In this document: positions 15,019 to 24,133 of the stretch, piece by piece | Position numbering within the stretch: the stretch's first letter is position 1 | Layout: every line of letters begins with the position of its first letter | Assembly: GCA_016935695.1 (NCBI GenBank) | Contig: JAFGQL010000176.1 | Location: 1 to 45,703 of the forward strand | DNA from: Spirochaetales bacterium | GTDB taxonomy: Bacteria; Spirochaetota; Spirochaetia; JC444; Marispirochaetaceae | Direction of reading: 5' to 3' | Length of the DNA: 45,703 bases | Made by a program: the position numbers and the translations under genes | The notes under the pieces: generated by a model | Database searches by the model: none | Told to the model about the DNA's origin: nothing | Seen by the model: only the letters and a program-made list of their open reading frames with translations

Positions 15019-16971
15019 TTAGAAATCTTGAGATGTGCCAAGACAGCTCTTGAGTTCAGATAATTCAAGTTCAGTGCTTTCCCAGGCTGCGTGAAGCAGT
15101 TCTTCTTCTTTTTCCGCCGAGGAAAGACGGGTCAAAAGTGTTTTTGTAGTGTCGCCGTCGGCATAGACGGAGGGGAGGGCGAGTTGGTGATTTATTTCTG
15201 TTTTTTCCTTGTCCAGATCTTCCAGCCTGTCCATAATGCGGGTTTCTTCCTCGATAAGCCGCCGAATTTTCATTTTCATTCTTTTACGCTGTTCCCGGGA
15301 CAGCTGATTATCGGTCAATTCCGGGGTTTTATTTGATGCGTAATCATTTTGAAGTACTTGAGTTTTTGACCATTGGGAAAGAAAGTATTCGTAATCACCG
15401 GGATACAGTTTCGGGGGTTCTTCGTTCAGATTTAATACTTTGGTCGCGAGTTTATCTATGAAATCGCGGTCATGAGAAACAAATACTACTGTTCCTGTAT
15501 AAGATGTCAGCGCTTTCAAAAGTACATCCTTGCTGTGTAAATCCAGATGGTTGGTAGGCTCGTCCAATACAAGAAAATTACTGGGAGACAAAAGAAGGGT
15601 TAAAAGGGCAAGGCGGCTTTTCTCTCCGCCGGAAAGGACATCAAGCTGTTTATACACGTCATCGCCTTGAAAAAGAAATGCACCGAGCATGTCCCTTAGA
15701 TGGGGATGCAGATGCAGCGGACTTTTTGATTCCATGTACTCGAGAATAGTATCACTGCCGCAGATGAGACGGTCGAAGTCCTGGGCAAAGTAACCTGTGG
15801 TTACACCGGTTCCATATTTGCAGAAGCCTTCATACTCCTTGTCTTTTTCTGCAAGAATGCGCATCAGGGTAGACTTTCCTGTTCCATTTTGACCAACAAT
15901 GGCAATTTTTTCTCCCCTCAGTATTTCCAATGACAAGGAGGAAAGAACCGTAAGTGATCCGTACCGTTTGGTAATATCAGTCAACTGAACCATATGTTTT
16001 CCGGAATGGGGCGGCTGCGGGAAACTGATTACCGCTTTACGGTAGGCTGGTGGAATTTCTACCGGTATGATTTTTTCCAGAGTCTTGATGCGGCTTTGGA
16101 CTAAGGCAGCTTTGGATTGGTTGTACCGGAATCGGGAAATGAAATCTTCAAGACTCTTTATTTCCTGCTGCTGTTTTTCATATTCCTTCTCCAGGAGCAG
16201 CAGTTTCTGACTTCTTTCCTTTTCGAATCCGGAGTAATTGCTTTTATAAAGAAGTATACGTCCAAGAAATATTTCTGCGACTTTGGTTACGGTTGCGTCA
16301 AGAAAGAACCGGTCATGGGAGACAACACAATAGCCTCCTTTAAAGGTACAGAGGAATTCTTCAAGCCAGGTACGTGCTTCAAGATCAAGGTAATTGGTTG
16401 GTTCATCTAAGAGAAGAAAGTCCGGGTTGCTTAAAAGGATTTTCGCCAATGCAATGCGCATTTGCCAACCGCCGGAGAAGTGCTCTGTATGTTTCTCAAA
16501 ATCATCAGCACTAAATCCGAGTCCTGAAAGGACAGTCTCTATAAAGCGTGTTCGCTGGAAGTAGTCGGCGTTCTCAAGCTGTTCCATGATAAAGGAATGT
16601 TTCGCCAGAAGCTCAGACAAGGTGAAATGTTCTTCTTCGTAGGTCGATATTTCCTGTTCCAGCCGGATACGCTCGGCATTTATACCATGGAAGTATGTAA
16701 ATGCGGTATCTGCCTCGGAAAGGAGGGTTTTCCCCGTATGGACTATTCCCTGCTGCGGCAGATATCCGATTCTGGTACCTGGCGAAACGTCCCGGTCACC
16801 GCTGTCCGGAGAGGATAAACCCGCAATTATTTTTAATAAAGAAGATTTTCCGCTGCCGTTTACCCCGGCGACAGCGACTTTATCGCCGGTATGAAGAGAA
16901 AAATGTACGGCTTTCAATACATCCCGGTCGCCATACGCTAATGAAATATCATGTAAGTGGACAAAGGACAC
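15019..16971 (-). CDS. ABC-F family ATP-binding protein
   Basis: 650 residues with two ABC domains and no membrane segments, the ABC-F layout of ribosome-associated ATPases that act on translation. Domain 1 has Walker A GVNGSGKSS at 36-44, the signature FSGGWQMRIALAK and LLLDEPTNYLDLEA. A charged linker of about 80 residues follows (KEYEKQQQEIKSLEDF). Domain 2 has GQNGTGKST, LSGGEKSRLALL and LVLDEPTNHLDL. The last 90 residues are a charged coiled-coil arm (RRLIEEETRIMDRLEDLDKE), as in Uup or some EttA relatives. The GTG start at 16971 has AAGGGA about ten bases upstream and lies six bases after the lipoprotein stop. The subfamily cannot be fixed. Confidence 0.93.
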   Translation of the reverse strand: MSFVHLHDISLAYGDRDVLKAVHFSLHTGDKVAVAGVNGSGKSSLLKIIAGLSSPDSGDRDVSPGTRIGYLPQQGIVHTGKTLLSEADTAFTYFHGINAERIRLEQEISTYEEEHFTLSELLAKHSFIMEQLENADYFQRTRFIETVLSGLGFSADDFEKHTEHFSGGWQMRIALAKILLSNPDFLLLDEPTNYLDLEARTWLEEFLCTFKGGYCVVSHDRFFLDATVTKVAEIFLGRILLYKSNYSGFEKERSQKLLLLEKEYEKQQQEIKSLEDFISRFRYNQSKAALVQSRIKTLEKIIPVEIPPAYRKAVISFPQPPHSGKHMVQLTDITKRYGSLTVLSSLSLEILRGEKIAIVGQNGTGKSTLMRILAEKDKEYEGFCKYGTGVTTGYFAQDFDRLICGSDTILEYMESKSPLHLHPHLRDMLGAFLFQGDDVYKQLDVLSGGEKSRLALLTLLLSPSNFLVLDEPTNHLDLHSKDVLLKALTSYTGTVVFVSHDRDFIDKLATKVLNLNEEPPKLYPGDYEYFLSQWSKTQVLQNDYASNKTPELTDNQLSREQRKRMKMKIRRLIEEETRIMDRLEDLDKEKTEINHQLALPSVYADGDTTKTLLTRLSSAEKEEELLHAAWESTELELSELKSCLGTSQDF

Positions 16972-16977
16972 GTGCTG

Positions 16978-18255
16978 CTATTCCCTTACATAGGAAAAAA
17001 ACATTATGACAGGATCATCACTTTGTTTTTCGAATATTTTTCCGCGGGGATTGACCCCGTTAAGAGTGGTAAACTGGATACCGGTATCACGGATCTGGTA
17101 GAGGAAGTATATATGTCCGCCAACGGCCTCGTTGAAGGAAAAAGCAACCACACCATCATAATTGGAAAGGAGCTCATTTTTAAGGAAATAATTGAATTGG
17201 ATCGTTCCCTGGGTACCGTAATCAGCAGGTATGATGTTTGGACTCAGGCGGGCGTATCCGTCCCATTGGAAATTACCTTCTTCGTCCAGTACGAGTGTTC
17301 CGTACGCGTCGCTTTGCAGAATTTTTGAGGTTTCTATGAAAGCTTCCAATACTGCTCTACGCCGTTCCTGCTCTTCCGCGATGATGGCTTCTACATCATT
17401 CAGTACGACAAAGTCATGTGATTCTTCTTTTCCGTTCCGCTTGAAAGTTGCGTTAATATAGGTGGACCGGAAAAATTGAATTTTCAAATCGGTTCCTTCA
17501 AAAACATACTGATCCCGTGATGGAGAAGAAATATCATCAAAGCTGAACTCATTCTGGAAATTCTCGATCACAATGCTGATCGTTTTGTTATCCAGATCAG
17601 GAAAAAGTCCGTACTGGACCTTGAAACGGTCAAGGTCTATCGCATTATTGGCTATCATGTTGCGGTAATAATCCGGTACATAACTGGATTCAAAGAATTT
17701 GATCAAATTTTGGCTGAGAACTTCATCATCGTTTTCGTTGTGAGCGGTGATGTCATAAATCTTCAAATACACATCAAAGCAGAAACCCTGCACACCTTCT
17801 TTTGTGAGGACCTTATACCAGTATCCGGTATACTGACCTACTTCAGACGGTTCATCTAGACGTGACAGTATTTTTACATCCTCTCCAAGGCGGAGACGGT
17901 ATACACGTTCCGACTGGGCATCTGGTTTTTCCCGAACGGGAAGTCCGTTTTGGAGCGTTTTTCCAAACAGATGTTTATTCACTTCATAATCAAGGGCAAA
18001 GGCTTCCGCATCTTTTTTCTTTTCAAAAAAGAGGACCCTCCAGCGCTTAATTTCCTGCATTTCTTCACGGCCGTTGGGTGTGAAGGTATAGGTGTCTCGG
18101 ATACTCGAGTCAATGTAAATATCTAGTAGCTGGTTGGCAGTCAAAGAGGATTCAGATTCCTGCCATAATAAAATACCGTAGCCAATTTTTCCGGGTCCGC
18201 AGGCGGCAGCAAGGAGTAGAATGACGGTAAAACAAAGCATGATTTTCGTTTTCAT
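16978..18255 (-). CDS. Lipoprotein with an SH3-like domain
   Basis: 425 residues. The signal peptide ends in a lipobox, LLLAAAC, with the lipidated Cys19. Residues about 103-170 form a bacterial SH3-like domain (GLPVREKPDAQSERVYRL, then GYWYKVLTKEGVQGFCFDVYLK), a fold that often binds peptidoglycan or peptides. The C-terminal 250 residues are not recognised. GGAGG eight bases before the ATG at 18255 is a strong start signal. It stands between a secreted unknown and an ABC-F ATPase in an envelope gene run that includes a lytic transglycosylase, suggesting a cell wall role; this is context only. Confidence 0.8.
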   Translation of the reverse strand: MKTKIMLCFTVILLLAAACGPGKIGYGILLWQESESSLTANQLLDIYIDSSIRDTYTFTPNGREEMQEIKRWRVLFFEKKKDAEAFALDYEVNKHLFGKTLQNGLPVREKPDAQSERVYRLRLGEDVKILSRLDEPSEVGQYTGYWYKVLTKEGVQGFCFDVYLKIYDITAHNENDDEVLSQNLIKFFESSYVPDYYRNMIANNAIDLDRFKVQYGLFPDLDNKTISIVIENFQNEFSFDDISSPSRDQYVFEGTDLKIQFFRSTYINATFKRNGKEESHDFVVLNDVEAIIAEEQERRRAVLEAFIETSKILQSDAYGTLVLDEEGNFQWDGYARLSPNIIPADYGTQGTIQFNYFLKNELLSNYDGVVAFSFNEAVGGHIYFLYQIRDTGIQFTTLNGVNPRGKIFEKQSDDPVIMFFSYVRE

Positions 18256-18293
18256 ACGCGAGACCTCCGCTTGCTGTAATACTGCATATATCG

Positions 18294-19124
18294 TTAAGGT
18301 AGGTCAAGGATAACCGCAACCCGTCCGGTTGTAAGGAGTTTTATAACGCTCTCGTCTGATAAAAGACGGTGGGTATCAGTTTGAGAAAGAACAATGTCCG
18401 TTCTATGAATGCCGAAAATTTGAGATGTATAGATACGAAGGGGTACGAGGCCTACACGATCATCCACTACCGGGTCTTCAGAAGAATCAGTGTAATATAC
18501 CATGCCGTCAGAGATGATGTCGTCATAGGACATGTTTTTATATTCAAACAACACTTCACTTTTGTAGTCTCTCAGTTTTGGGAAAAGGCAGGGTTTCAGC
18601 TCATCCTTTGTGTTTTCTCCATACACGTCAAAAACACCCTTTGCATAGATGAGAATACCGGAAAAATTTCCCGATGCGGCGGGTTCCATGAGAGGACGTA
18701 TGGGACGAGGAGATGTATGAGTAAGGAATGCTTCCGCAATTGAAGGATAAAACCCTACTATATAAGAATTTTTCATACTTTTGAAATCGCGGGTAAGAAC
18801 GCTCGCTTCAAGAACCGCTGAAGAAAAGAGGCGCTCGACTTTTTTCAGGGTTCCTGAATCAAGCAGGAGAGCGTCAAGAACGGTAGTGCTTGAGTCAACT
18901 GTCATATCGAGCAAGGCGGTCTTCAATAAACCGGGAAATGCTTTTTCAAGTTCCCGCTGGGCCTTTAAACGAAGCTGGGGTTGGAAAGGCTGGGCAAAAT
19001 CATACATCGCGGTCACTACCACCTGTGATTCATTCCAGTCGATAACTTTTTCAAAGCTGATTAATTCCTGACAGATAAGAGGCCGGACAAGCAGAATGGC
19101 ACTAACAAGAATGAAGGCTTTCAT
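18294..19124 (-). CDS. Secreted protein of unknown function
   Basis: 276 residues with an N-terminal signal segment (ILVSAILLVRPLICQE). The cysteine at 18 is not in a good lipobox, so a periplasmic location is more likely than lipidation. The rest is a mixed alpha/beta domain without recognised motifs. A strong GGGAGG lies five bases before the ATG. The start codon overlaps the stop of the transglycosylase gene (four bases), so it is translationally coupled to it. A 38-base gap separates it from the SH3 lipoprotein gene downstream. Confidence 0.7.
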   Translation of the reverse strand: MKAFILVSAILLVRPLICQELISFEKVIDWNESQVVVTAMYDFAQPFQPQLRLKAQRELEKAFPGLLKTALLDMTVDSSTTVLDALLLDSGTLKKVERLFSSAVLEASVLTRDFKSMKNSYIVGFYPSIAEAFLTHTSPRPIRPLMEPAASGNFSGILIYAKGVFDVYGENTKDELKPCLFPKLRDYKSEVLFEYKNMSYDDIISDGMVYYTDSSEDPVVDDRVGLVPLRIYTSQIFGIHRTDIVLSQTDTHRLLSDESVIKLLTTGRVAVILDLP

Positions 19125-20440
19125 TCAGTCCTCCCAGGTAATGGAACCTTTAAAAGCTGCCCCGGCTGAATGGTGTGCAAAAGGCTTATGTCATTCCAGT
19201 ACGCCAGGTATTCAGGGTAGGTTTCGTATTTTTTTGCGATATTCCAGAGTGTATCACCCGGCAGTACCACGTAATAGCTGTATTCCTTAAGGGTTTCATA
19301 GCTAAGTCTGGATTCCGGAGGTTTAAAACCGCTGTGTTTAGGTATAAGAACGGTGCCGCCTACAGTAAGGGATTCAGGTTTTAAAGAGGGATTATGTTCG
19401 AGCAGCTGGCTGACCGTCGTGCCTGATGCCTGTGCTATTGAAAACAGGGTGTCACCTCGTTCAATTGTTTTGACAAAGTATTCCATACCTGAAAAATCAG
19501 GAGAATTGACTGTTCTTATTACAATATCGGAATAATGTGAAGGTACTTTCAGCATAAATGTACCGTTAGTCAGGGGGCTTATATCGTTACGCAGTTCAGG
19601 ATGCCAGAACCGTAAACGGGATAGAGGTATCTGTGTCCGCTCGGAAAGAATTCTCAGATTGATTGTCTTATCGTAAGCAATGAAGCTCCATGTAACCGGT
19701 AAAGCCTTTGTGCTTGAATATCCGTATCGCTCCGGATACATGCCGATCCTTGCAAATGCAAGAAATTTGGGGATATAGTTCTGAGTTTCTTTCGGGAGAA
19801 GGTGGCGGATGTCCCAGAAATCCCTGCTGCCGGCAGCTGTAATGGTCCTTTCCATACAGCCAAGACCGCAGTTATATGCTGCAACGGCTAGGAGCCAGTC
19901 CCCAAGCGTCCGGTAATTCAAGGTGAGTTTTTCTAATGCCCCCTTTGTTGATTTAACCAGGTCCAGACGTTCGTCTATTTCACTGCTGACTGTCATACCA
20001 TAGGGAGAAATACTGTTCAACATAAACTGCCAGAGCCCGGCGGCGCCGGATTTACTGACTGCAGTGGATTTGAATCCTGATTCTATTCCGGGGAGGTAGA
20101 TGAGTTCCATTGGAAGGTTCCGGACAAGAACTTCCTCGCGTATATACAAAGTGTAGTGCGCGGATCTGTCAATAATTGCCTGTACCCACGCCCTGTTTTC
20201 TTCTTTTGTGAAATGCATCAGCCATTGGTTTACAAGATCGTTGTCTTTATCAAAAACGGTGCGCCGTTCTACAGGGGGATAGAGGTTTGCTGAGGGCAGC
20301 AGACCCGCGGCATATACCCCCGGATGACTGTCAGTCCGGGAATAATAAAGCTCACTTAACGGTACGGAAAAACAGAAAGTACCTGACAAAAAGATCAGTA
20401 TGCTATGAATCCGCTGAAGCGCTGAAAGGCTTGTCGCCAA
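19121..20440 (-). CDS. MltD-like membrane-bound lytic transglycosylase with two LysM domains
   Basis: 439 residues. It cleaves peptidoglycan glycan strands in the periplasm. The SLT domain contains the catalytic Glu120 in YLPGIESGFKSTAVS, then SGAAGLWQFM, AVAAYNCGLG and TQNYIPKFLAFA. Two LysM domains follow at about 321-368 (IERGDTLFSIAQASG) and 389-433 (VLPGDTLWNIAKKY), which bind the glycan. I chose the TTG at 20440 because GGGAGG sits nine bases upstream and it gives a proper signal peptide (SILIFLSGTFCFSVPLS); a start at 20500 would lose that. The gene overlaps the end of the TPR lipoprotein by 38 bases. Confidence 0.88.
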   Translation of the reverse strand: MATSLSALQRIHSILIFLSGTFCFSVPLSELYYSRTDSHPGVYAAGLLPSANLYPPVERRTVFDKDNDLVNQWLMHFTKEENRAWVQAIIDRSAHYTLYIREEVLVRNLPMELIYLPGIESGFKSTAVSKSGAAGLWQFMLNSISPYGMTVSSEIDERLDLVKSTKGALEKLTLNYRTLGDWLLAVAAYNCGLGCMERTITAAGSRDFWDIRHLLPKETQNYIPKFLAFARIGMYPERYGYSSTKALPVTWSFIAYDKTINLRILSERTQIPLSRLRFWHPELRNDISPLTNGTFMLKVPSHYSDIVIRTVNSPDFSGMEYFVKTIERGDTLFSIAQASGTTVSQLLEHNPSLKPESLTVGGTVLIPKHSGFKPPESRLSYETLKEYSYYVVLPGDTLWNIAKKYETYPEYLAYWNDISLLHTIQPGQLLKVPLPGRTE

Positions 20441-21515
20441 AATAAATGCCTCCCCATTCCCATCTTCCGTGAATCTCCGGGTCTGCAGGAAAATCCACAC
20501 GCCGGAAATACAGATACCAGCTGCTTATACGGTGGGACCATCCCCAGGTTTTCAAATATGCTTCCCTGGAATTTGAACTGGTATCAAGGGTTCTGCTGAA
20601 ATGAACTCTGGAGCGAAGGAAAATATCGATATCCGAAATGAAATCATCAGGAGTTATTTCCTGTTGGTCTGAGGGGTCGGAGGCCGCCCACACCTGGGCA
20701 AAGAAATTAACTCCAGACCGGTAACCCAGCAATCGATTGGCATTTCTTTGCCAGATGGCGCTTTTTATTCCGCTAACCAGATCGTCCAGGTTTTCCCAGA
20801 CCCAATCCTTGTCCTTCCGGTCATAATAGGCAACCATTTTTGTAATATCATCTTTGGCATCGGGTGCTCCGTCGATTTTTGCGTCGGGGAAGCTGAGGAA
20901 TTTTTTATAGGCCTGTATGCTCAAATCCCAGTCGCCGAGCTCTTCATAGGTTTTTGCCAGATAATAATATATTGGACCCTGGTCTACCTTGTCAGGGAAT
21001 CTGGCAAGAATATCTTTATAATAGTTAATTTTTATGGAGGGCTCTTTTACCATGCGGATGAGGTTTTCCAGGCTTCTCATATGTACTGAATGGCCTTGAA
21101 CGAGGAGATCGCCGTAATTCTTCAGAAGCCGTTCATAATACATGACAGCAACAGGGTATGCCCCGCGGAGCTTGTAATTATCGGCTACCACCAACAGGTA
21201 ATACGCGTTGAAGGGATCATCAATATGCTGTTCCACATAGGTGCTCAAAAAAACATTGAGACGCTCAAGCGCGTTCTGGGAATGAAGGATTTTTATTATC
21301 TGATATATGATGATGTAATGTTCTTCCGGTGTCTGTGCGCTGGTTTCCTGCCGGTGGAATAACTCTTCCAGTTTTTGGCGCTGCGTATCGTTTCCCACAA
21401 TAAAATAACGGTATGGCGATGAAACCTTTTCCTTAACCAGGCTGCATCCCCATAACACGGGAATTACAGCGGCTGCAAGTAGAAGGAGCGGCAGGACCCG
21501 TATGCGTATTTTCAT
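20403..21515 (-). CDS. TPR-like lipoprotein
   Basis: 370 residues. The signal peptide has the lipobox LWGC with Cys24. Helical repeats resembling tetratricopeptide repeats occupy about 95-230 (DPFNAYYLLVVADNYKLRG, then GPIYYYLAKTYEELGDWDL). The C-terminal part is Trp-rich and aromatic (WGWSHRISSWYLYF), without a known family. It is the first gene of the leftward envelope run, overlapping the transglycosylase gene, so it may act as its partner or scaffold. No Shine-Dalgarno precedes the ATG, and the candidate promoter ends only seven bases before it. Confidence 0.75.
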   Translation of the reverse strand: MKIRIRVLPLLLLAAAVIPVLWGCSLVKEKVSSPYRYFIVGNDTQRQKLEELFHRQETSAQTPEEHYIIIYQIIKILHSQNALERLNVFLSTYVEQHIDDPFNAYYLLVVADNYKLRGAYPVAVMYYERLLKNYGDLLVQGHSVHMRSLENLIRMVKEPSIKINYYKDILARFPDKVDQGPIYYYLAKTYEELGDWDLSIQAYKKFLSFPDAKIDGAPDAKDDITKMVAYYDRKDKDWVWENLDDLVSGIKSAIWQRNANRLLGYRSGVNFFAQVWAASDPSDQQEITPDDFISDIDIFLRSRVHFSRTLDTSSNSREAYLKTWGWSHRISSWYLYFRRVDFPADPEIHGRWEWGGIYFGDKPFSASADS

Positions 21516-21521
21516 GAAAGC

Positions 21522-21551
21522 ATTTTATCATAGGGATTTACCGAATTACAA
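21522..21551 (-). promoter_or_regulatory. Candidate promoter of the TPR lipoprotein gene
   Basis: On the minus strand TTGTAA (21546-21551) and TAAAAT (21522-21527) are 18 bases apart. The predicted start point falls on or next to the ATG at 21515, implying a leaderless mRNA. An overlapping TATGAT (21527-21532) is an alternative -10. Confidence 0.4.
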
Positions 21552-21645
21552 CTGATAGGGGCAGAGGAAACCACGGTTTGTTGCTCATGGCATGAGAATA
21601 GTGTACAGTGAAAACCTAATACTATGGGATTTTGAGGTTGTTACT

Positions 21646-22176
21646 ATGGAACCACACAAAAAGGTCAGATTTCCTCATAAGTCTAAAATTTTCGGCGTTC
21701 TTTTTATGCTCATCGGATCGGCTATGCTTTTATACACCACAGGTGTGCTTCCGAAAATGTATGATCTGTGGCCTGTTATCGTTCTGCTTTTTGGATTAGT
21801 GCTTCTTTACTTCGTATTTGCCAAAGGCGCATATGAAGTCTATTTATTCCCCGGGTTCCTGTTCGTCATAATTGGGGTTTCGTTTATCATTATAAATATT
21901 TTACCGCCATCGGTGGAGCTTAGAAGAATTTGGCCTGTATTCATGATCAATGCCGGTGTATCCTTGCTCCTGTACGGTTATTCCATGAAGAAAGAAAAAC
22001 GGATTAATCTTGTCATACCCGCATGGAGCATAATCCTGCTTGCCTTAATATTCCTGCTGTTCAGCCTGGATATCATTAAAATGTCGTTTTTGTCGGTAGT
22101 CCGGGTCTGGTGGCCTCTCATATTTCTGGTATTCGGAGGCTTTCTTTTAGGTGAATCTCTGCTGCGGAAAAAATGA
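21646..22176 (+). CDS. LiaF/DUF5668-type transmembrane protein
   Basis: 176 residues built almost wholly of paired hydrophobic segments (about six), in a twice-repeated layout: FGVLFMLIGSAMLLYTTGVL, LWPVIVLLFGLVLLYF, then WPVFMINAGVSLLLYGY and WWPLIFLVFGGFLLGE. Repeated WP-I/V-LLFG blocks are typical of the LiaI/LiaF-like transmembrane region. No soluble C-terminal domain follows; a protein with that domain type is encoded at 41323. The ATG at 21646 follows GAGG by eight bases; a start at 21592 is less likely. The next gene starts four bases after its stop. The function is unknown; envelope-stress sensing is a family-based guess. Confidence 0.7.
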   Translation: MEPHKKVRFPHKSKIFGVLFMLIGSAMLLYTTGVLPKMYDLWPVIVLLFGLVLLYFVFAKGAYEVYLFPGFLFVIIGVSFIIINILPPSVELRRIWPVFMINAGVSLLLYGYSMKKEKRINLVIPAWSIILLALIFLLFSLDIIKMSFLSVVRVWWPLIFLVFGGFLLGESLLRKK

Positions 22177-22180
22177 CCCT

Positions 22181-22657
22181 ATGAAGATATCAGCAACCAA
22201 TTTTTCAATAAAACGTTTATATTCAATTTTTGCCTTGTGCTTTCTATATGTTTCCATGGCGGCAGAAGAACAATTATTCGATCCCGCAGCTCTCATAGGT
22301 GCCAGTCCGGAAATGGTATTATCACTTACAGGCCCGCCTTCAGAGATTACCGCAACCCGCGGTGACAAGAGTGAATGGGACACGGTAGTGTTTTATAAAG
22401 ACGGTTTTTATGTTTTCTGGGTGCAGAATACCGTGTGGCAGATACGGTTCGATGCCCATTATACCGGAGAGTGGAAGGGGTTGAAAGCAGGGACCCCCTA
22501 TCCGGCAGTAGACAGCATCCTTGGCCGGCCGACGCTTCAACCTGATGGTTCCAGGATATATTCGCTGACTGGATATTCCTATCCCATACAGGTACGTTGT
22601 TTCTTCGAAAACGATTCCTTGTCCGATGTGTATATCTACAGGAGCAACGGTTTATGA
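22181..22657 (+). CDS. Secreted protein of unknown function
   Basis: 158 residues with a signal peptide (about 1-29, LYSIFALCFLYVSMAAEE). The mature part has a repeated, small beta-rich unit: IGASPEMVLSLTGPPSE and then GTPYPAVDSILGRPTL, reminiscent of BamE/SmpA-like small folds in which a G-x-P loop precedes a helix. That resemblance is weak. It lies four bases after the LiaF-like gene and overlaps aroDE by four bases (ATGA), so it is within an operon. The ribosome-binding site is poor. Confidence 0.65.
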   Translation: MKISATNFSIKRLYSIFALCFLYVSMAAEEQLFDPAALIGASPEMVLSLTGPPSEITATRGDKSEWDTVVFYKDGFYVFWVQNTVWQIRFDAHYTGEWKGLKAGTPYPAVDSILGRPTLQPDGSRIYSLTGYSYPIQVRCFFENDSLSDVYIYRSNGL

Positions 22658-24126
22658 TATGTGTGTGTGCCACCTGCGGTTCCATAAGAGAAAATAAACA
22701 TCTCACTGCTGAATATAGTCGTATAGCAGATATGTTTGAACTGCGCTATGACAAACTCACCCTGGATGAACCGCTGCCGAATCCCTGTGATTTTACAGAT
22801 AAACCGGTGATATTCACTATCAGGCTTCCGCAGGATGGTGGCGGCCGCGTCATACACAAAGACGTATTCATCAGGAAATATCGGGAGGCGATAAGCCTGG
22901 GATATGCCTATGTGGACATTCATGTGCCCATGGATGAGGATGACGATATAGGCAGTGATGAACTGGACCGTCTTGCCGAATACGCACGCGGGGAAAATGT
23001 CGCTGTGGTACGTTCAATCCACTTTATGGATTCCATGCCCCGGAACCTGGAAATGGTATTTGACAAAATTGCAGAAAAAACGGGTGACATCTTAAAAATC
23101 GCCGTTTTGCCCAAGGGCTGCGATGATACCAGGCGCCTGTTTGCCTTTGCAGATGCTCATTCGAGTGTAAAGAAGGTTGTTGTCGGTATGGGTGACTACG
23201 GGTTCCCGACACGGATTCTGAGCCGCCGCATGGGCAGCTTGTGGACATATTCAACACCCGCCGGGGCCAGCCTTGCTGCTCCTGGACAAATCACTCCGGA
23301 ACTTCTTGAATCTGTTTACCGTTTCAAGTCAATACAAAAAACCGATACAGTGTACTGTGTCATTGGTAATCCCATCATGCATTCCAAGTCTCCCCACATT
23401 CATAATGCCGCATTGCGAAAACAGTCTCTATCTGCGGTGTATATTCCCGTTACCGTTGACAAGCTGGATGATTTTTTCCGTCTTGCCGGATATCTGGACA
23501 TACGAGGGGTTTCTGTTACGGTACCGTTCAAAGAAGAGGTGGTTCGGCATTGCAGTTCCGTTTCACAGGAGGTGGATACCATCGGGTCGTGCAACACCAT
23601 GGTAAGCTCACATGATGGATGGAAGGGATACAATACGGATATAGACGGGTTTTTGGTTTCTTTCCGAAAATTCCTGAATAAAAAAGATCTGAGCGGTACG
23701 AGGATCGTGGTAATCGGCGCAGGAGGAAGCGCCAAAGGCATTGCCTACGGATTGCGGCGGGAAGGGGCGCAGCTGCTTATTGTAAACAGGACATTAAAAA
23801 AAGCTAAGGACCTGGCAGCGGAGCTTGAATGTGAAGCCCTTCCGCTGACGGCTGATTCCTTTTCTGGCTTTGAACAGTATCCTGACGCATTTGTACAGAC
23901 CACCAACTGCGGTATGCGAGGGTACGAGGACCTTGATCCTCTGGAAGGTTATGAATTCCATAAGCATCAAAAGCTTTACGATATTGTGTATAATCCCCCG
24001 GTGACAAAGATAATGAAAAGGGCTGTCGATGCCGGCTGTAAAGTATCCAACGGGGAAGAAATGCTGCTGGAGCAGGCCAGGCTGCAGTACCGGTATTTTA
24101 CCGATAGATGTTTCCCTTCATCCTAA
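22654..24126 (+). CDS. aroDE: Bifunctional 3-dehydroquinate dehydratase / shikimate dehydrogenase
   Basis: 490 residues joining two consecutive steps of the shikimate pathway. The N-terminal type I dehydratase (about 1-220) keeps the catalytic His123 in RSIHF and the Schiff-base Lys148 in ILKIA. The C-terminal dehydrogenase (about 232-490) has CVIGNPIMHSKSPHIHN, the catalytic Lys293 in VTVPFKEE, the NTDIDG substrate loop near 327 and the NADP loop GAGGSAKG at 355. Start: ATG at 22654 with GGAG nine bases upstream, overlapping the previous stop. Fusions of this type are best known from plants and chlamydiae. It converges with the XPB partner gene, leaving seven bases. Confidence 0.93.
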   Translation: MICVCATCGSIRENKHLTAEYSRIADMFELRYDKLTLDEPLPNPCDFTDKPVIFTIRLPQDGGGRVIHKDVFIRKYREAISLGYAYVDIHVPMDEDDDIGSDELDRLAEYARGENVAVVRSIHFMDSMPRNLEMVFDKIAEKTGDILKIAVLPKGCDDTRRLFAFADAHSSVKKVVVGMGDYGFPTRILSRRMGSLWTYSTPAGASLAAPGQITPELLESVYRFKSIQKTDTVYCVIGNPIMHSKSPHIHNAALRKQSLSAVYIPVTVDKLDDFFRLAGYLDIRGVSVTVPFKEEVVRHCSSVSQEVDTIGSCNTMVSSHDGWKGYNTDIDGFLVSFRKFLNKKDLSGTRIVVIGAGGSAKGIAYGLRREGAQLLIVNRTLKKAKDLAAELECEALPLTADSFSGFEQYPDAFVQTTNCGMRGYEDLDPLEGYEFHKHQKLYDIVYNPPVTKIMKRAVDAGCKVSNGEEMLLEQARLQYRYFTDRCFPSS

Positions 24127-24133
24127 CCGGAAT

